From contig CAVYRD010000010.1 of assembly GCA_963770865.1 (NCBI GenBank), positions 186,001 through 250,000 of the forward strand: a stretch of 64,000 nucleotides of DNA. The letters run 5' to 3'. Positions within the stretch are counted from its first letter, which is position 1. Each line of letters opens with the position of its first letter. The notes beneath the pieces are model-generated. The model worked only from the letters and a program-made list of their open reading frames with translations, did no database searches and had not been told where the DNA came from. Positions 19,810 to 28,374 of this stretch are shown one piece after another. The position numbers and the translations under genes are program-made. The DNA is from Miltoncostaea sp963770865. Lineage in GTDB: Bacteria; Actinomycetota; Thermoleophilia; Miltoncostaeales; Miltoncostaeaceae.

Positions 19810-20385
19810 GTGACGCCCCGCGAGGGCCAGTATGCCCCGGTGCGCCGACGCCGCCGATACGAGGTCGTGGTCGAGGGGCTGTACGGCCAGGCGGCCGCGC
19901 AGCGCTCGGTGATCTCCGACCACCGCTCCGAGTCGGAGGCCCGCGAGAACGCGCAGCTCGAGTGCGACCGCCTGCAGGTCATCTACGGCGAGGCCGCGAG
20001 CTCCTGGCGCATCCGCGTGGTGCGCGACGGCGAGACGGTCGCCGAGCTGGTGCCCGAGGGCGGCGCCGCCCGGCGCCGCTCGGTCGAGCCGCTGCCGGCC
20101 ACGCCGCCGGCCCCCGGGCCGGAGCCCGCGCAGCCCGTGGAGCCCGTGGAGCCCGTGGAGCCCGTGGAGCCGGAGGCAGCGGAGGAGCCCGCGCCCCCGG
20201 CCTACCCCGGGCCGGAGGGCGACCCCGCGGCGGCCGGGGAGGGCGACGCTCCGGCGGAGCGCTCGGGGGAAGGACCGGTCCCCGACTGGCTGATCGCCCG
20301 CTTCGAGGAGTCGATCGCCCGCCAGCGCGAGCGCACCTACGGGGCATCCGTCCGCGATGACGACGGGGACGCCTCCCGCCGCTGA
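19810..20385 (+). CDS. Hypothetical protein with Pro-Val-Glu repeats
   Basis: 191 residues if started at the GTG at 19810 (or 19807); the longer frame upstream runs through repeat copy B and is not credible. The N-terminal half is a compact basic region (RRRRRYEVVVEGLYGQAAAQ, then DRLQVIYGEAASSWRIRVVR) that looks like a small folded domain. A linker with the repeated unit VEP follows, then a C-terminal helix (PDWLIARFEESIARQRERTY). No family was recognised. The gene ends just before the leaderless promoter of the CcmG-like gene. Confidence 0.65.
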   Translation: MTPREGQYAPVRRRRRYEVVVEGLYGQAAAQRSVISDHRSESEARENAQLECDRLQVIYGEAASSWRIRVVRDGETVAELVPEGGAARRRSVEPLPATPPAPGPEPAQPVEPVEPVEPVEPEAAEEPAPPAYPGPEGDPAAAGEGDAPAERSGEGPVPDWLIARFEESIARQRERTYGASVRDDDGDASRR

Positions 20386-20393
20386 GGGGCCGC

Positions 20394-20399
20394 TACTCT
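20394..20399 (+). promoter_or_regulatory. -10 element for a leaderless GTG start
   Basis: TACTCT ends 6 bases before the GTG at 20406, leaving no room for a ribosome-binding site. The same TANNNT-N6/7-start arrangement occurs at 13341, 25760, 34472 and 47047. Confidence 0.5.
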
Positions 20400-20405
20400 G
20401 GAGGC

Positions 20406-21044
20406 GTGGAGACCCCCGACCAGACCCCCGGCGAGGCGCCGGAGGGCTCCGAGGAGCCGCGCTGGGACCGGCGCCGCACGGTGGGCGCGGTCATCGGCGG
20501 GGCCATCGTGCTGGGCATCGTCGTCCTGCTCGTGGTCGGGCTGGCGAACAAGGACCTCGGCACCTCCATCCAGGACGCGCTCGAGAAGGGCGAGCGGCCC
20601 GAGGCGCCGACGCTGAGCCTGCCGGTGCTCGCCGCCGGCGACGGGATCGGCCCGGTGGGCTCGACGGTCTCCACGGCTGACCTGCGCGGGCGCATCGTGG
20701 TGCTGAACTTCTGGGCCTCGTGGTGCGACCCGTGCCAGCGGGAGGCGCCGATCCTCGAGCAGGTCGCCCGCCGCTACCGGGGCCGCCGCGACGTGACGGT
20801 GGTCGGGGTGGACGTGCAGGACCTGCGCGAGAAGGCGCTCGGCTTCGTGCGCGACAACGGGCTTACGTACCCGTCGCTGCGCGACGGCGAGGACGGCGCC
20901 CAGCGCAAGTACCAGGTGCCCGCCCTGCCGGAGACCTTCGTGGTCGACGCCCAGGGGCGCATCGCCCTGCACGTCGCCGGCCAGCTGACCGACCCCCGCC
21001 AGCTGACGACCGCCATCGAGCAGCTGCGCGCGGAGGCCTCGTGA
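20406..21044 (+). CDS. Membrane-anchored thioredoxin-like protein (TlpA/CcmG/ResA type)
   Basis: 212 residues. A charged N-terminus is followed by one transmembrane anchor (AVIGGAIVLGIVVLLVVGLA) and an extracytoplasmic thioredoxin fold. The redox motif is NFWASWCDPCQREAP, and the cis-Pro region reads VPALPETFVVDAQGRI. It probably reduces apocytochrome c cysteines before haem ligation, since the next gene is CcmH-like and their reading frames overlap (GTGA). The GTG start appears to be leaderless. Confidence 0.88.
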   Translation: METPDQTPGEAPEGSEEPRWDRRRTVGAVIGGAIVLGIVVLLVVGLANKDLGTSIQDALEKGERPEAPTLSLPVLAAGDGIGPVGSTVSTADLRGRIVVLNFWASWCDPCQREAPILEQVARRYRGRRDVTVVGVDVQDLREKALGFVRDNGLTYPSLRDGEDGAQRKYQVPALPETFVVDAQGRIALHVAGQLTDPRQLTTAIEQLRAEAS

Positions 21045-21478
21045 TCCGCCGCGCCCTCCTGATCGCCCTGGTCGCCCTGCTGGCCCTGCCCGGCCTGGCG
21101 GCGGCGCTCACGGTGCAGGACGTCGCCCGCGAGGTGCGCTGCCCCACCTGCAACACGCCGCTCGACGTCTCCAACGCCCCGGTGGCGCAGGACATGAAGG
21201 CCTACATCGCCCGGCGCATCGACCAGGGCTGGACCAAGCAGCGCATCATCGACGGCCTGGTCGACGAGTTCGGCAGCCAGGTGCTGGCCACGCCGCCCAA
21301 GTCCGGCTTCGACCTGATCGCCTGGATCGTGCCGGCCCTGGCGGTGGCCCTCGGGCTGGCGGCGATCCCGATCGTGACGCGCACGTGGGCGCGCCGGGGC
21401 GCGCCCGAGGCGGCGCCGCCACCGATCAGCGACGAGGACCGCCGGCGCCTGGACGAGAGGCTCGGCCCGCCGGTCTGA
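21041..21478 (+). CDS. ccmH: Cytochrome c-type biogenesis protein CcmH
   Basis: 145 residues. N-terminal signal/anchor (LLIALVALLALPGLAAAL), then the CcmH domain with the redox pair in VRCPTCNTPLDVSNAP and the KAYIARRIDQGWTKQRIID helix. A second transmembrane segment (LIAWIVPALAVALGLAAI) and a short charged tail complete the family layout. It acts with the thioredoxin-like partner upstream in cytochrome c maturation. Other ccm genes are not in the window. Confidence 0.9.
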   Translation: MIRRALLIALVALLALPGLAAALTVQDVAREVRCPTCNTPLDVSNAPVAQDMKAYIARRIDQGWTKQRIIDGLVDEFGSQVLATPPKSGFDLIAWIVPALAVALGLAAIPIVTRTWARRGAPEAAPPPISDEDRRRLDERLGPPV

Positions 21479-21574
21479 CCCACGCGGCGGGGTCGCTCCG
21501 CGACGGGCCCGCTCCTTCACTTCGCCCTCTGCGCGACCGATACCCACGGTGAACGACGGCAGGGAGGCCGCGCA

Positions 21575-23545
21575 GTGCCCGCACGCAAGCGAGCTGGGTG
21601 GGGGGTCGTCAGCCCCGGAAGGCTGGCGGAGATCATCGAGAGGATGTCCCGGGAGCGCCGCGCCGAGCGCGTGGCCCCGACGGCCCTCGCGGCGGCCCTC
21701 GCCGCCACGGGCGCGCGCGGTGGGCGCCTCGTCGGGCCGGCGCCCTCCGGGCGCCGCGGCATCCTGGCGGTCGACGGCGAGGCCGACGACGGCGGCTCCT
21801 GCACCGGCGTCGACCTGCCCGGGCCCGACGGTCCCGTCGGGCGCATCGAGGTGTGGGGCGCGCCGGACGAGGGGGACGTCGAGGCCGTGCTGCGCCTGGT
21901 GGCGACGGTCTGCGCCCGCAACCTGGACGCCGTGCGCATCGACCGCGAGCGCGCCGATGACCGCAGCCGCGCCCGCCGCCTGGCGGCCGCCGTGAGCGCG
22001 TTGCGCGACATGGACGACCCGCGCGACGCCGTGGCCCGCGTGCTGGCCGAGGCGCGCTCCCTGGCGTGCGCGCCCGCCGCGATGCTGGTGGCCGCCGGCG
22101 CGCCGCGCCCCGAGGTCGCCGCCTACGACGGCGTCCCCCCGCAGAGCGCCGAGGAGCTGGGCCGCGTGGTGGTCCCCGCCGCCCGCGAGGCGCTGCTGCA
22201 GGGCCGCACCTGGACCGGTCCGCTCCACGCCGAGAGCGGGCTGCGCGCCGAGGGCTTCGCGTCGGCGGCCCTGCTGGGCATGGGCCCGCGCGCCGGCCTG
22301 GGCGTGCTCGCCGTCCTCGGCCACGGCCCGGACCCCGTGAGCCCGGCCGACCTGGAGGCCCTGGTGGAGCTCGCCGGACACGCCGCGAGCGCCCTCACGA
22401 TGTCGGTGCTGCAGCAGGAGGTGCGCGAGCTGGGCGCGGTCGATCCGACCACCCGCTTCTACAACGAGCGCTACTTCCAGAGCCGGCTGGAGCAGGAGTG
22501 CGAGCGCGCCCTGCGCGCCGGCGTGCCGCTCAGCGTGGCGATCATGTCCCTCGACGGGCTGGCCGAGATGCGCGCCGAGGGCCGCTCGGTGGCCGCCGAG
22601 GCCGCCGTGGAGGCGCTCTCGCGCCACGTGGCCGGCCGCCTGCGCACGATGGACGTCGGCTGCCGCGTCGGCGTCGACGAGCTCGCCGCGATCCTGCCCG
22701 AGGTCGAGGGCCTCGACGCCCTGCGCGTCGGCGAGCGCCTGCGGGCGACCCTCGGCTCGGTCGCCGGGCTCGACGGCGGCGTCACGCTGTCGGTGGGCGT
22801 CGCCAGCTTCCCCTCGCAGGCCGGCCGGGCCGAGAGCCTGGAGCAGAACGCGCGGGCCGCGCTGGCGTGGGCCCGCGACCACGGCGGCGACCGCACCTTC
22901 CTCTACCACGCCGAGACCGCGGCCATCCTCCGCTCGGAGGACGGCGACCCGCTGGCCGACGACGAGGCCGTGCTCACCACGGTGGCCGCCCTGGCCGCAT
23001 CGATCGACGCCCGCCACCCGAGCACGGTCTTCCACTCCGAGAACGTCGGTCGCATCGCGGCGCTCGTCGCCGCCGAGGTGGGGCTGCCGCCCGACCGCGT
23101 CGAGGACGTCCGCGTGGCCGGCCTCCTGCACGACGTCGGCAAGATCGGCGTGAGCGACGCCGTCGTGGCGTCGTCGGCGCCGCTCAGCCCGGCGCAGGAG
23201 GAGGAGCTCCGGCGCCACCCCGAGATCGGGGAGCGGATGCTCTCGGGCAGCCGCCTGGCTTCGATCGGCCCCTGGGTGCTCCACCACCACGAGCGCTTCG
23301 ACGGCAGGGGCTACCCGTCCGGCCTGGCGGGCGAGCAGATCCCGCTCGAGGCGCGCATCCTCGCCGTGGCCAACGCCTTCGACCGCCTCTCCAGCGGCAG
23401 CCCCTCGCGCGCGCGGGTGACCGTGGCCGAGGCGATGGACGAGCTGGAGCGGCGCTCCGGCAGCGAGTTCGACCCCGTCGCGGTCGCTGCCCTGCGCGCC
23501 CTGGTGGGCCGCGGCACCCCCGACATCTCCCCGCGCACCGCCTGA
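21575..23545 (+). CDS. GAF-like / degenerate GGDEF / HD-GYP signalling protein
   Basis: 656 residues. After an N-terminal sensor-like part (~1-280), a GGDEF-type domain begins at DPTTRFYNERYFQSRLEQE. Its signature is degenerate (RVGVDELAAIL in place of GGDEF), so cyclase activity is unlikely. The C-terminal HD-GYP domain is intact: HSENVGRIAALVA, LLHDVGKIG and HHERFDGRGYPSGL, expected to hydrolyse c-di-GMP. The GTG start has a GGGAGG ribosome-binding site. A weak sigma-28-like match (ACCGAT at 21536-21541) lies upstream. The next gene is another HD-fold regulator, so both may act in one c-di-GMP or motility response. Confidence 0.85.
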   Translation: MPARKRAGWGVVSPGRLAEIIERMSRERRAERVAPTALAAALAATGARGGRLVGPAPSGRRGILAVDGEADDGGSCTGVDLPGPDGPVGRIEVWGAPDEGDVEAVLRLVATVCARNLDAVRIDRERADDRSRARRLAAAVSALRDMDDPRDAVARVLAEARSLACAPAAMLVAAGAPRPEVAAYDGVPPQSAEELGRVVVPAAREALLQGRTWTGPLHAESGLRAEGFASAALLGMGPRAGLGVLAVLGHGPDPVSPADLEALVELAGHAASALTMSVLQQEVRELGAVDPTTRFYNERYFQSRLEQECERALRAGVPLSVAIMSLDGLAEMRAEGRSVAAEAAVEALSRHVAGRLRTMDVGCRVGVDELAAILPEVEGLDALRVGERLRATLGSVAGLDGGVTLSVGVASFPSQAGRAESLEQNARAALAWARDHGGDRTFLYHAETAAILRSEDGDPLADDEAVLTTVAALAASIDARHPSTVFHSENVGRIAALVAAEVGLPPDRVEDVRVAGLLHDVGKIGVSDAVVASSAPLSPAQEEELRRHPEIGERMLSGSRLASIGPWVLHHHERFDGRGYPSGLAGEQIPLEARILAVANAFDRLSSGSPSRARVTVAEAMDELERRSGSEFDPVAVAALRALVGRGTPDISPRTA

Positions 23546-23555
23546 GAAGGGAACC

Positions 23556-24593
23556 ATGATGCCCACGTTCCCCGCCACCGCCGACGCCTCCCCGGCCGCG
23601 CCCACGGCCCGCGTCACGGCCCGCGTCGTGGCCGAGGCGGCCGACCGCCTGGCCGCTCCGTCGCCCGTCGTCAACGGGGTCCTGCAGCTCCTCGACCAGG
23701 GCACGGCCCCGGTCAAGCTGATCGCGGCCCGCGTGTCGCAGAGCCCCGAGATCGCGGCGCAGGTGCTGCGCTACGGCAACTCGGCGCTCTTCACCGAGCC
23801 GGTCGAGACCATCGAGCGCGCCATCGTGCGCATCGGCGAGCGCACCCTGCGCGGCCTGCTGCTCGCCGCGAGCACCTACCGGCTGCTCGAGGGCGCGGTC
23901 GCCGGCTACGGCTTCCCGCGCCTCTACCTGGTGCGCCACAGCGGCGAGGTGGCCACGATGGCCCAGTCGCTCGGGCGCCGGGGCACGAGCGCCCTCATGA
24001 CCCAGGCCTACCTCGCGGGGCTCCTGCACGACCTCGGCAAGCCGATCCTCGCGGCGGTCGCCGACGAGCGGGGCCTCGAGGTGGAGGGCGGCATCGGCTC
24101 GATCGCCCAGGAGCGGAGCCTCTTCGGCACCGACCACGCCAAGGTCGGCGCCTGGATCGCCCGCCGCTGGGGCCTCCCCGAGGACCTCTGCCTGGCGATG
24201 GAGCGCCACCACGACGCCGACCCCCCCGGCGAGCCCGTCGCGCGGCCGGTGTGGCTGGCCGACATCGCCGTGCACGCGTCGGCCGGCGACCCGCGGGCGA
24301 TGGCGCGGCTTCCCGAGGCCGCGGAGGCGTGCGGGATGACCTCGGACGCGCTCGAGATGATGCTGATGTCCTCGCCCGAGACCGAGGGCCCGCGCCGCCC
24401 GCCCGGGCTCACCGACCGCGAGACCCAGGTGCTGCGGATGCTGGCGCGCGGGTCGGCCGCCAAGCAGGTGGCGCACGAGCTCGGGTGCTCGGCCTCCACC
24501 ATCCACAACCACCTGCACCACATCTACCGCAAGCTCGAGGTGAGCGGCCAGTCGCAGGCGCTCCTGCTCGCGCGGGAGAAGGGCTGGGTCTAG
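23556..24593 (+). CDS. HDOD domain protein with C-terminal LuxR-type HTH
   Basis: 345 residues, 10 bases after the HD-GYP gene. Residues ~30-230 are an HDOD domain (LLDQGTAPVKLIAARVSQSP, LRYGNSALF, YLAGLLHDLGKPILAAVADE). The last ~65 residues are a GerE/LuxR helix-turn-helix (LTDRETQVLRMLARGSAAKQ, then STIHNHLHHIYRKLEVS). HDOD proteins are signalling scaffolds; here the scaffold is joined directly to DNA binding. A GAGAAGGG ribosome-binding site precedes ATGATG. Targets are unknown. Confidence 0.85.
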   Translation: MMPTFPATADASPAAPTARVTARVVAEAADRLAAPSPVVNGVLQLLDQGTAPVKLIAARVSQSPEIAAQVLRYGNSALFTEPVETIERAIVRIGERTLRGLLLAASTYRLLEGAVAGYGFPRLYLVRHSGEVATMAQSLGRRGTSALMTQAYLAGLLHDLGKPILAAVADERGLEVEGGIGSIAQERSLFGTDHAKVGAWIARRWGLPEDLCLAMERHHDADPPGEPVARPVWLADIAVHASAGDPRAMARLPEAAEACGMTSDALEMMLMSSPETEGPRRPPGLTDRETQVLRMLARGSAAKQVAHELGCSASTIHNHLHHIYRKLEVSGQSQALLLAREKGWV

Positions 24594-24727
24594 CCGGTCC
24601 GCCGGTCGGCGGGAACCCCGGGGCGAGGAAGGCGTCCACGCCGCCATGGAGGGCGGGCGCAACCGGGTCGTGGCCAGCCCGGCGCCCGCCGCGGTCGTGG
24701 AGGGCGTCGAGTCGCCATGATGGTCCG

Positions 24728-25627
24728 ATGCCCGACATCCGCATCGGCACCGCCTCCTGGACCGACCCCGAGTTCATCAAGGCCGGGTGGTATCCGCCCG
24801 ACGTGAAGGGCGACGCCGAGGGGCGCCTGCGGTACTACGCCGAGCACTTCCCGATGGTCGAGGTCAACGCGAGCTTCTACGCGCTGCCCACCGTCGTCAC
24901 CACCGAGGGCTGGGCCTCCCGCACGCCCGAGCGATTCCGCTTCCACGTGAAGGCGCACCAGATCATCTCCGGGCACCCCTCCGAGCCGGGCCGCCTGCCG
25001 CCGCCGCTACGCGAGCTTCCCTACCAGGCGGACGCCAAGGGGCGCATCCGCAAGCCCAGCCGCGAGCTGCGCGATGCGGTGATCGACTCCCTGCTGGAGG
25101 CCGTCGGACCGCTGGGCGACAAGCTCGGCGCCATCCTGGTGCAGCTGCCGCCGTACGTCGTCTCAGGCCCGGACCAGCGCCGCGAGCTGGCGCGGATCAT
25201 CGACCGCCTGAAGCCCGCCCGCGCGGCCGTCGAGTTCCGCCATCGCTCGTGGGCCGAGCCCGGCGAGCGCGAGGCCGCGGCAGAGCTCCTCGGCGAGCGC
25301 GACGCCGCCTGGGTGGTGGTCGACGCCCCGCGCATCGACGCCAAGAACGTCATGCCCCCGATCGTCGAGGTCACCTCGCCGGCCCTCGCCTACCTACGCC
25401 TGCACGGCCGCAACAAGGAGACCTGGAACACCGGCCGCTCCGTCGCCGAGCGCTTCGACCACGTCTACACCGACGAGGAGATGGAGGAGTGGATCGACCC
25501 GGTCCTCGACATGGCCGAGCGGGCCCAGGAGGTCGCCGTGGTGTTCAACAACAACGCGCGGGACTACGCCCTTCGGAACGCCGCCCGGTTCGGCGAGCTG
25601 CTTTCGGCTGCTAACCGGGGGTTTTGA
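24728..25627 (+). CDS. DUF72 family protein (YecE-like), 3' end supplied by an integrated element
   Basis: 299 residues. TIM-barrel-like DUF72 protein of unknown reaction; hallmarks are IRIGTASWTDPEFIKAGWYP, FPMVEVNASFYALP, FRFHVKAHQIISGHP, AAVEFRHRSW and the C-terminal VVFNNNARDYALRNAARFGE. The final codons (LLSAANRGF) come from the mobile element: the same 3' segment is repeated at 34261-34333, where it ends LLNR. So the element integrates into this gene's end and restores a functional reading frame. Confidence 0.88.
   Translation: MPDIRIGTASWTDPEFIKAGWYPPDVKGDAEGRLRYYAEHFPMVEVNASFYALPTVVTTEGWASRTPERFRFHVKAHQIISGHPSEPGRLPPPLRELPYQADAKGRIRKPSRELRDAVIDSLLEAVGPLGDKLGAILVQLPPYVVSGPDQRRELARIIDRLKPARAAVEFRHRSWAEPGEREAAAELLGERDAAWVVVDAPRIDAKNVMPPIVEVTSPALAYLRLHGRNKETWNTGRSVAERFDHVYTDEEMEEWIDPVLDMAERAQEVAVVFNNNARDYALRNAARFGELLSAANRGF
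25540..25572 (+). repeat. attL-type 33-bp direct repeat
   Basis: A 33-base sequence in the DUF72 3' coding region, beginning GGTGTTCAAC and ending TACGCCCT, is repeated exactly at 34261-34293. Past the exact match the two copies still encode the same peptide with synonymous differences. This is the expected product of site-specific integration by the tyrosine recombinase near the right copy. Confidence 0.85.
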
Positions 25628-25692
25628 CGAGACCCGTGAAGGTCTGGTCCTTTGAGTTTTGAGGGCCGCAAGGGGCGGCATCTCGACTCGAA

Positions 25693-25714
25693 TTTGCCCC
25701 ATGATTGCCCCGAG
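25693..25714 (+). promoter_or_regulatory. Putative integrase arm-type sites (left)
   Basis: Two tandem 11-mers, TTTGCCCCATG and ATTGCCCCGAG, lie ~120 bp inside the left repeat. The right end has CTTGCCCCGAG and AGTGCCCCGAG in the same orientation (34183-34204). Matching tandem repeats near both ends fit arm-site binding by the integrase N-terminal domain. Confidence 0.55.
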
Positions 25715-25772
25715 TGGTCCGCCCCGTCGGCTTGCGCTCGCGGCTAAGTGGCCACCCCCTAGACTGCTCCCG

Positions 25773-26681
25773 ATGCCCGTCTTCCGAAGTTCGGCCAACG
25801 GCTTGGCCGCCAAGCTCGAACCACATCAGTTCGCGAATGAGAAGGCTCTCCAGACCTGGTTCGAGCAGAACCTCGACGTCGTCCTCGGGGTGCGCTTCGT
25901 CGCGACTGAGTTCTCCACCGGTGAGAAGCACGGCGGGCGCATCGACACGCTCGGGCTCGACGAGGCGGGTAACCCGGTCATCATCGAGTACAAGTGGGAC
26001 AAGTCCGAGAGCGTCATCAACCAGGGCCTGTTCTACATGGACTGGTTGGTTGACCACCGAGGCGACTTCATGATTGCCGCCCAGAAGGCCTTCGGGACCG
26101 ATCTCGACGTCGCGTGGACCGAGCCTCGGCTGATCATTGTCGCCGCGAGCTACACCAAGTACGACACGTACGCGGTCCACCAGCTTCCCCGCAGCATCGA
26201 GCTACTTCGATACCAGCGGTATGCCGAGGGGGTCGTTGTCGTCGAGGCGGTCAGCGATTCGCTCTCGACCAAGGCGACACCAAAGCCGACTGTTGGTCTG
26301 GCTCCGCCCTCACCCGTGGTGCCCGCCGAGTACGGGCTCGATTTCCACACAGCCAAGACCACCCTGGAGGCACGGGAAGCCTTCTTGGAGGTTCGAGATC
26401 GAATCCTCGAACTCGATGGCGTCGAGGAGCGGGCGAACCAGAAGAGCCAGATCACCTACCGGACGACCCGCAGCTTCTGCGCCTTCGGCTTCCGCCCGAA
26501 GCTCATCCAGGTGATGTTCAAGGGGCCCGAGCACCTTCCGGACGGCCTTGACCCCGAGGGATACGCGACGGATGTGCGGAGTCAGCATTGGGGTTATCCG
26601 TGGACATGCGAGCTGAGGGGTCCAGACGACCTGGAGATCATCTCGGAGTTCGTGAAGTTCGCCTACGACTTCGAGAAGTAG
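25773..26681 (+). CDS. NucS/DUF91-like endonuclease domain protein with DUF5655-like C-terminus
   Basis: 302 residues. The N-terminal half has a PD-(D/E)xK-type nuclease core: EKHGGRIDTLGLDEAGNPVI followed by IEYKW, giving the D...ExK metal-binding pattern of NucS-like enzymes. The C-terminal part (residues ~205-302, ITYRTTRSFCAFGFRPKLIQ) resembles the DUF5655 'predicted transport' domain often fused to such nucleases. The ATG is 7 bases after a TAGACT -10 element, so it is probably leaderless. It converges with the AlbA_2 chimera. A DNA-targeting, possibly defensive role is inference. Confidence 0.75.
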   Translation: MPVFRSSANGLAAKLEPHQFANEKALQTWFEQNLDVVLGVRFVATEFSTGEKHGGRIDTLGLDEAGNPVIIEYKWDKSESVINQGLFYMDWLVDHRGDFMIAAQKAFGTDLDVAWTEPRLIIVAASYTKYDTYAVHQLPRSIELLRYQRYAEGVVVVEAVSDSLSTKATPKPTVGLAPPSPVVPAEYGLDFHTAKTTLEAREAFLEVRDRILELDGVEERANQKSQITYRTTRSFCAFGFRPKLIQVMFKGPEHLPDGLDPEGYATDVRSQHWGYPWTCELRGPDDLEIISEFVKFAYDFEK

Positions 26682-26702
26682 CCCCCCGCTCCGCTGCGGT
26701 CG

Positions 26703-27701
26703 CTAGGTGCCTCGTTCCTGCCACCGTCGCGAGATGATCCGCTCGCGCTCCGTGTCGTCCTTGATGGCAACGGTGCCGGTGGGGTATCGCCACCAGAAGG
26801 TCGCCTCGTCGCCCTTCCTCTCGTGGACCGGGAACCCGCTCGGCTCGACGTGCACCCGGCAGAGGTCCTTGCCATCGATCCGGTGGAACTCCCACTGGGC
26901 GAGGGTGGCTGCGGCCTGGCCGAGTCGCTGGGCGATGACGTTCTGGAGGTGCTGACCAAAGAGATCGTGGTCGCCCCGTTGGCCCCGCTTGGAGAAGGTC
27001 GCGTAGTCCTCTTCGAGCCCGAAGAGGCTCCCGTCGTCGGCGACTCCGATCACGAGGGTGCCGCCATGCTCGCTGTTGCAGAACCCAGCGATGGTCTTCA
27101 CCACCATGTCCTCGGGGATCCCGGTCTTCGCCTCGGCCCGGATGTCCCAGCGCAGCGTGGACTTGTACTCCAGGTACTGGTCCTCGCGATCGACCCCGAG
27201 AAGCTCTCCGATCGGGCAGACCCGCTGGCGGGCGACCCTCGCTCGGGCGTAGACCCAGGGCAGGCGAGCGGCCAGCAGCTCCTGGCGAAGCTCGTCGTTG
27301 TCGAGAAGCTGGCCACCGATCTTCTCGTTGCGGTCGATCCGCTCAGCCACAGCGTGCTGGAGCGTCGTATCGAAACCCGAGGCGAAGTCGGTGAACCGGT
27401 TGGCCCCGGCCTCAAGCTGGAGGCTCTCCTGGTCGGCCAGGTCCTCGAAGATCTGATCCACGAAGAGCTGGTCGGCCTCGCTCCAGTCGGTGCCAAAGCG
27501 CTCGTTAAGCCGGGCGATAATCGTCGAGAGCGACTCCTCCTCGGCGGCCTGCCGTCCCCGGCCCTCGCCGAAGATGGTGGTCACCTGGCCCTGCACCACG
27601 TCCAGGCCCGCTCCTAGGCAGGGGGGAATGCTCGGGAGGCCACACCGAGTCCGGGACGATGCTGTTGCTTGAACGACACGGCTGGCGGCGATGTGGCTCA
27701 C
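26703..27701 (-). CDS. Chimera: HsdR C-terminal tail fused to AlbA_2 (Schlafen-type) domain
   Basis: Up to 332 residues, but the first ~55 do not look native and the true start is uncertain. Residues ~58-165 match the extreme C-terminus of type I restriction subunit HsdR (IIARLNERFGTDWSEADQLF, then ERIDRNEKIGGQLL). Residues ~168-300 are an AlbA_2/Schlafen-type nucleic-acid domain (DQYLEYKSTLRWD, VKTIAGFCNSEHGGTLVIG, DGSLFGLEEDYATF). The HsdR nuclease and helicase are absent. This may be a truncation that kept an open frame or a real fusion. Neighbours suggest a defence-type cargo module. Confidence 0.65.
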   Translation of the reverse strand: MSHIAASRVVQATASSRTRCGLPSIPPCLGAGLDVVQGQVTTIFGEGRGRQAAEEESLSTIIARLNERFGTDWSEADQLFVDQIFEDLADQESLQLEAGANRFTDFASGFDTTLQHAVAERIDRNEKIGGQLLDNDELRQELLAARLPWVYARARVARQRVCPIGELLGVDREDQYLEYKSTLRWDIRAEAKTGIPEDMVVKTIAGFCNSEHGGTLVIGVADDGSLFGLEEDYATFSKRGQRGDHDLFGQHLQNVIAQRLGQAAATLAQWEFHRIDGKDLCRVHVEPSGFPVHERKGDEATFWWRYPTGTVAIKDDTERERIISRRWQERGT

Positions 27702-27873
27702 GGGCCACCTCTTCGCCGCGGCGGGGCCGCTCAGGTGATCAGGTCAGGAAGGTGGGGACTCATTGGTGGCCACAGGTGAGGACTTTCTCGTGGCCACGGA
27801 CACCGATGTCGCCCGCTGGGGGCTTTGGCCCGTGGGCTTCTCTTGGTCTTGTTGAGGGTGCGCTCGTGACCTT

Positions 27874-28374
27874 CTAGAGACCGAGGCCCCGAACCAGCCA
27901 CCGAACGCCCATGCTCGTGGGCGCGGTGCCTACGTTGCCCACGTCGAGCCGAACGAGTCCCGGGTTAGCCGTCAGAATCCGGGAGACGAGGACCTCGCCG
28001 CAGCCGAGGCAGAGCTCGAACGTGTAGCGCTGGTTGGGATTCTCGAGCAGACCGCGCACGATCGCCGCCTCCCCGCACCGGCGGCACGGCGTGTCAGCGG
28101 GCTCCCACGTGACCGAGGGCGAAGCCGTTCTGGCCAGCCGGTAGATCCCCGCCCACGGATTCGGAACGGGCGCGTCGTTCGGGCCACCTGCCTCGGAGAC
28201 GAGCGTGAGCGGCGCGGTGTCCGACGGGCTCCCCCCTGGAGCGGGTCGCGCTCTGCCGACCCACCCGCAAGGCCCGCAGAAGCCGATCCAGCGAGACATG
28301 TCGTTCTCCAAGTACTCCCAGCTCGGCCGGGAGCCGCAGTGCGGGCATCGTCGCTGCGCGAGCGTCGTGGTCAT
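27874..28374 (-). CDS. Zinc-ribbon protein of unknown function
   Basis: 166 residues with four CxxC pairs in two ribbons: CPHCGSR/CGPCGW at residues ~10-36 and CRRCGEA/CLGCGE at ~98-125. The middle is a Pro/Gly-rich linker and the C-terminus is a short beta-like stretch. The ATG at 28374 has an excellent GAGGAGG ribosome-binding site 8 bases upstream. A 9-codon upstream frame (ATG at 28400) ends in an ATGA overlap with the start and may couple translation. No family was recognised beyond the ribbons. Confidence 0.65.
   Translation of the reverse strand: MTTTLAQRRCPHCGSRPSWEYLENDMSRWIGFCGPCGWVGRARPAPGGSPSDTAPLTLVSEAGGPNDAPVPNPWAGIYRLARTASPSVTWEPADTPCRRCGEAAIVRGLLENPNQRYTFELCLGCGEVLVSRILTANPGLVRLDVGNVGTAPTSMGVRWLVRGLGL

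Noticed and set aside
20774..23716. 980-residue minus-strand open frame
   Set aside because: Antisense shadow of the CcmG, CcmH and HD-GYP genes, with no recognisable motif.
25540..25630. tRNA gene as the integration target
   Set aside because: No cloverleaf or T-arm sequence is present; the repeat lies in the DUF72 coding sequence.
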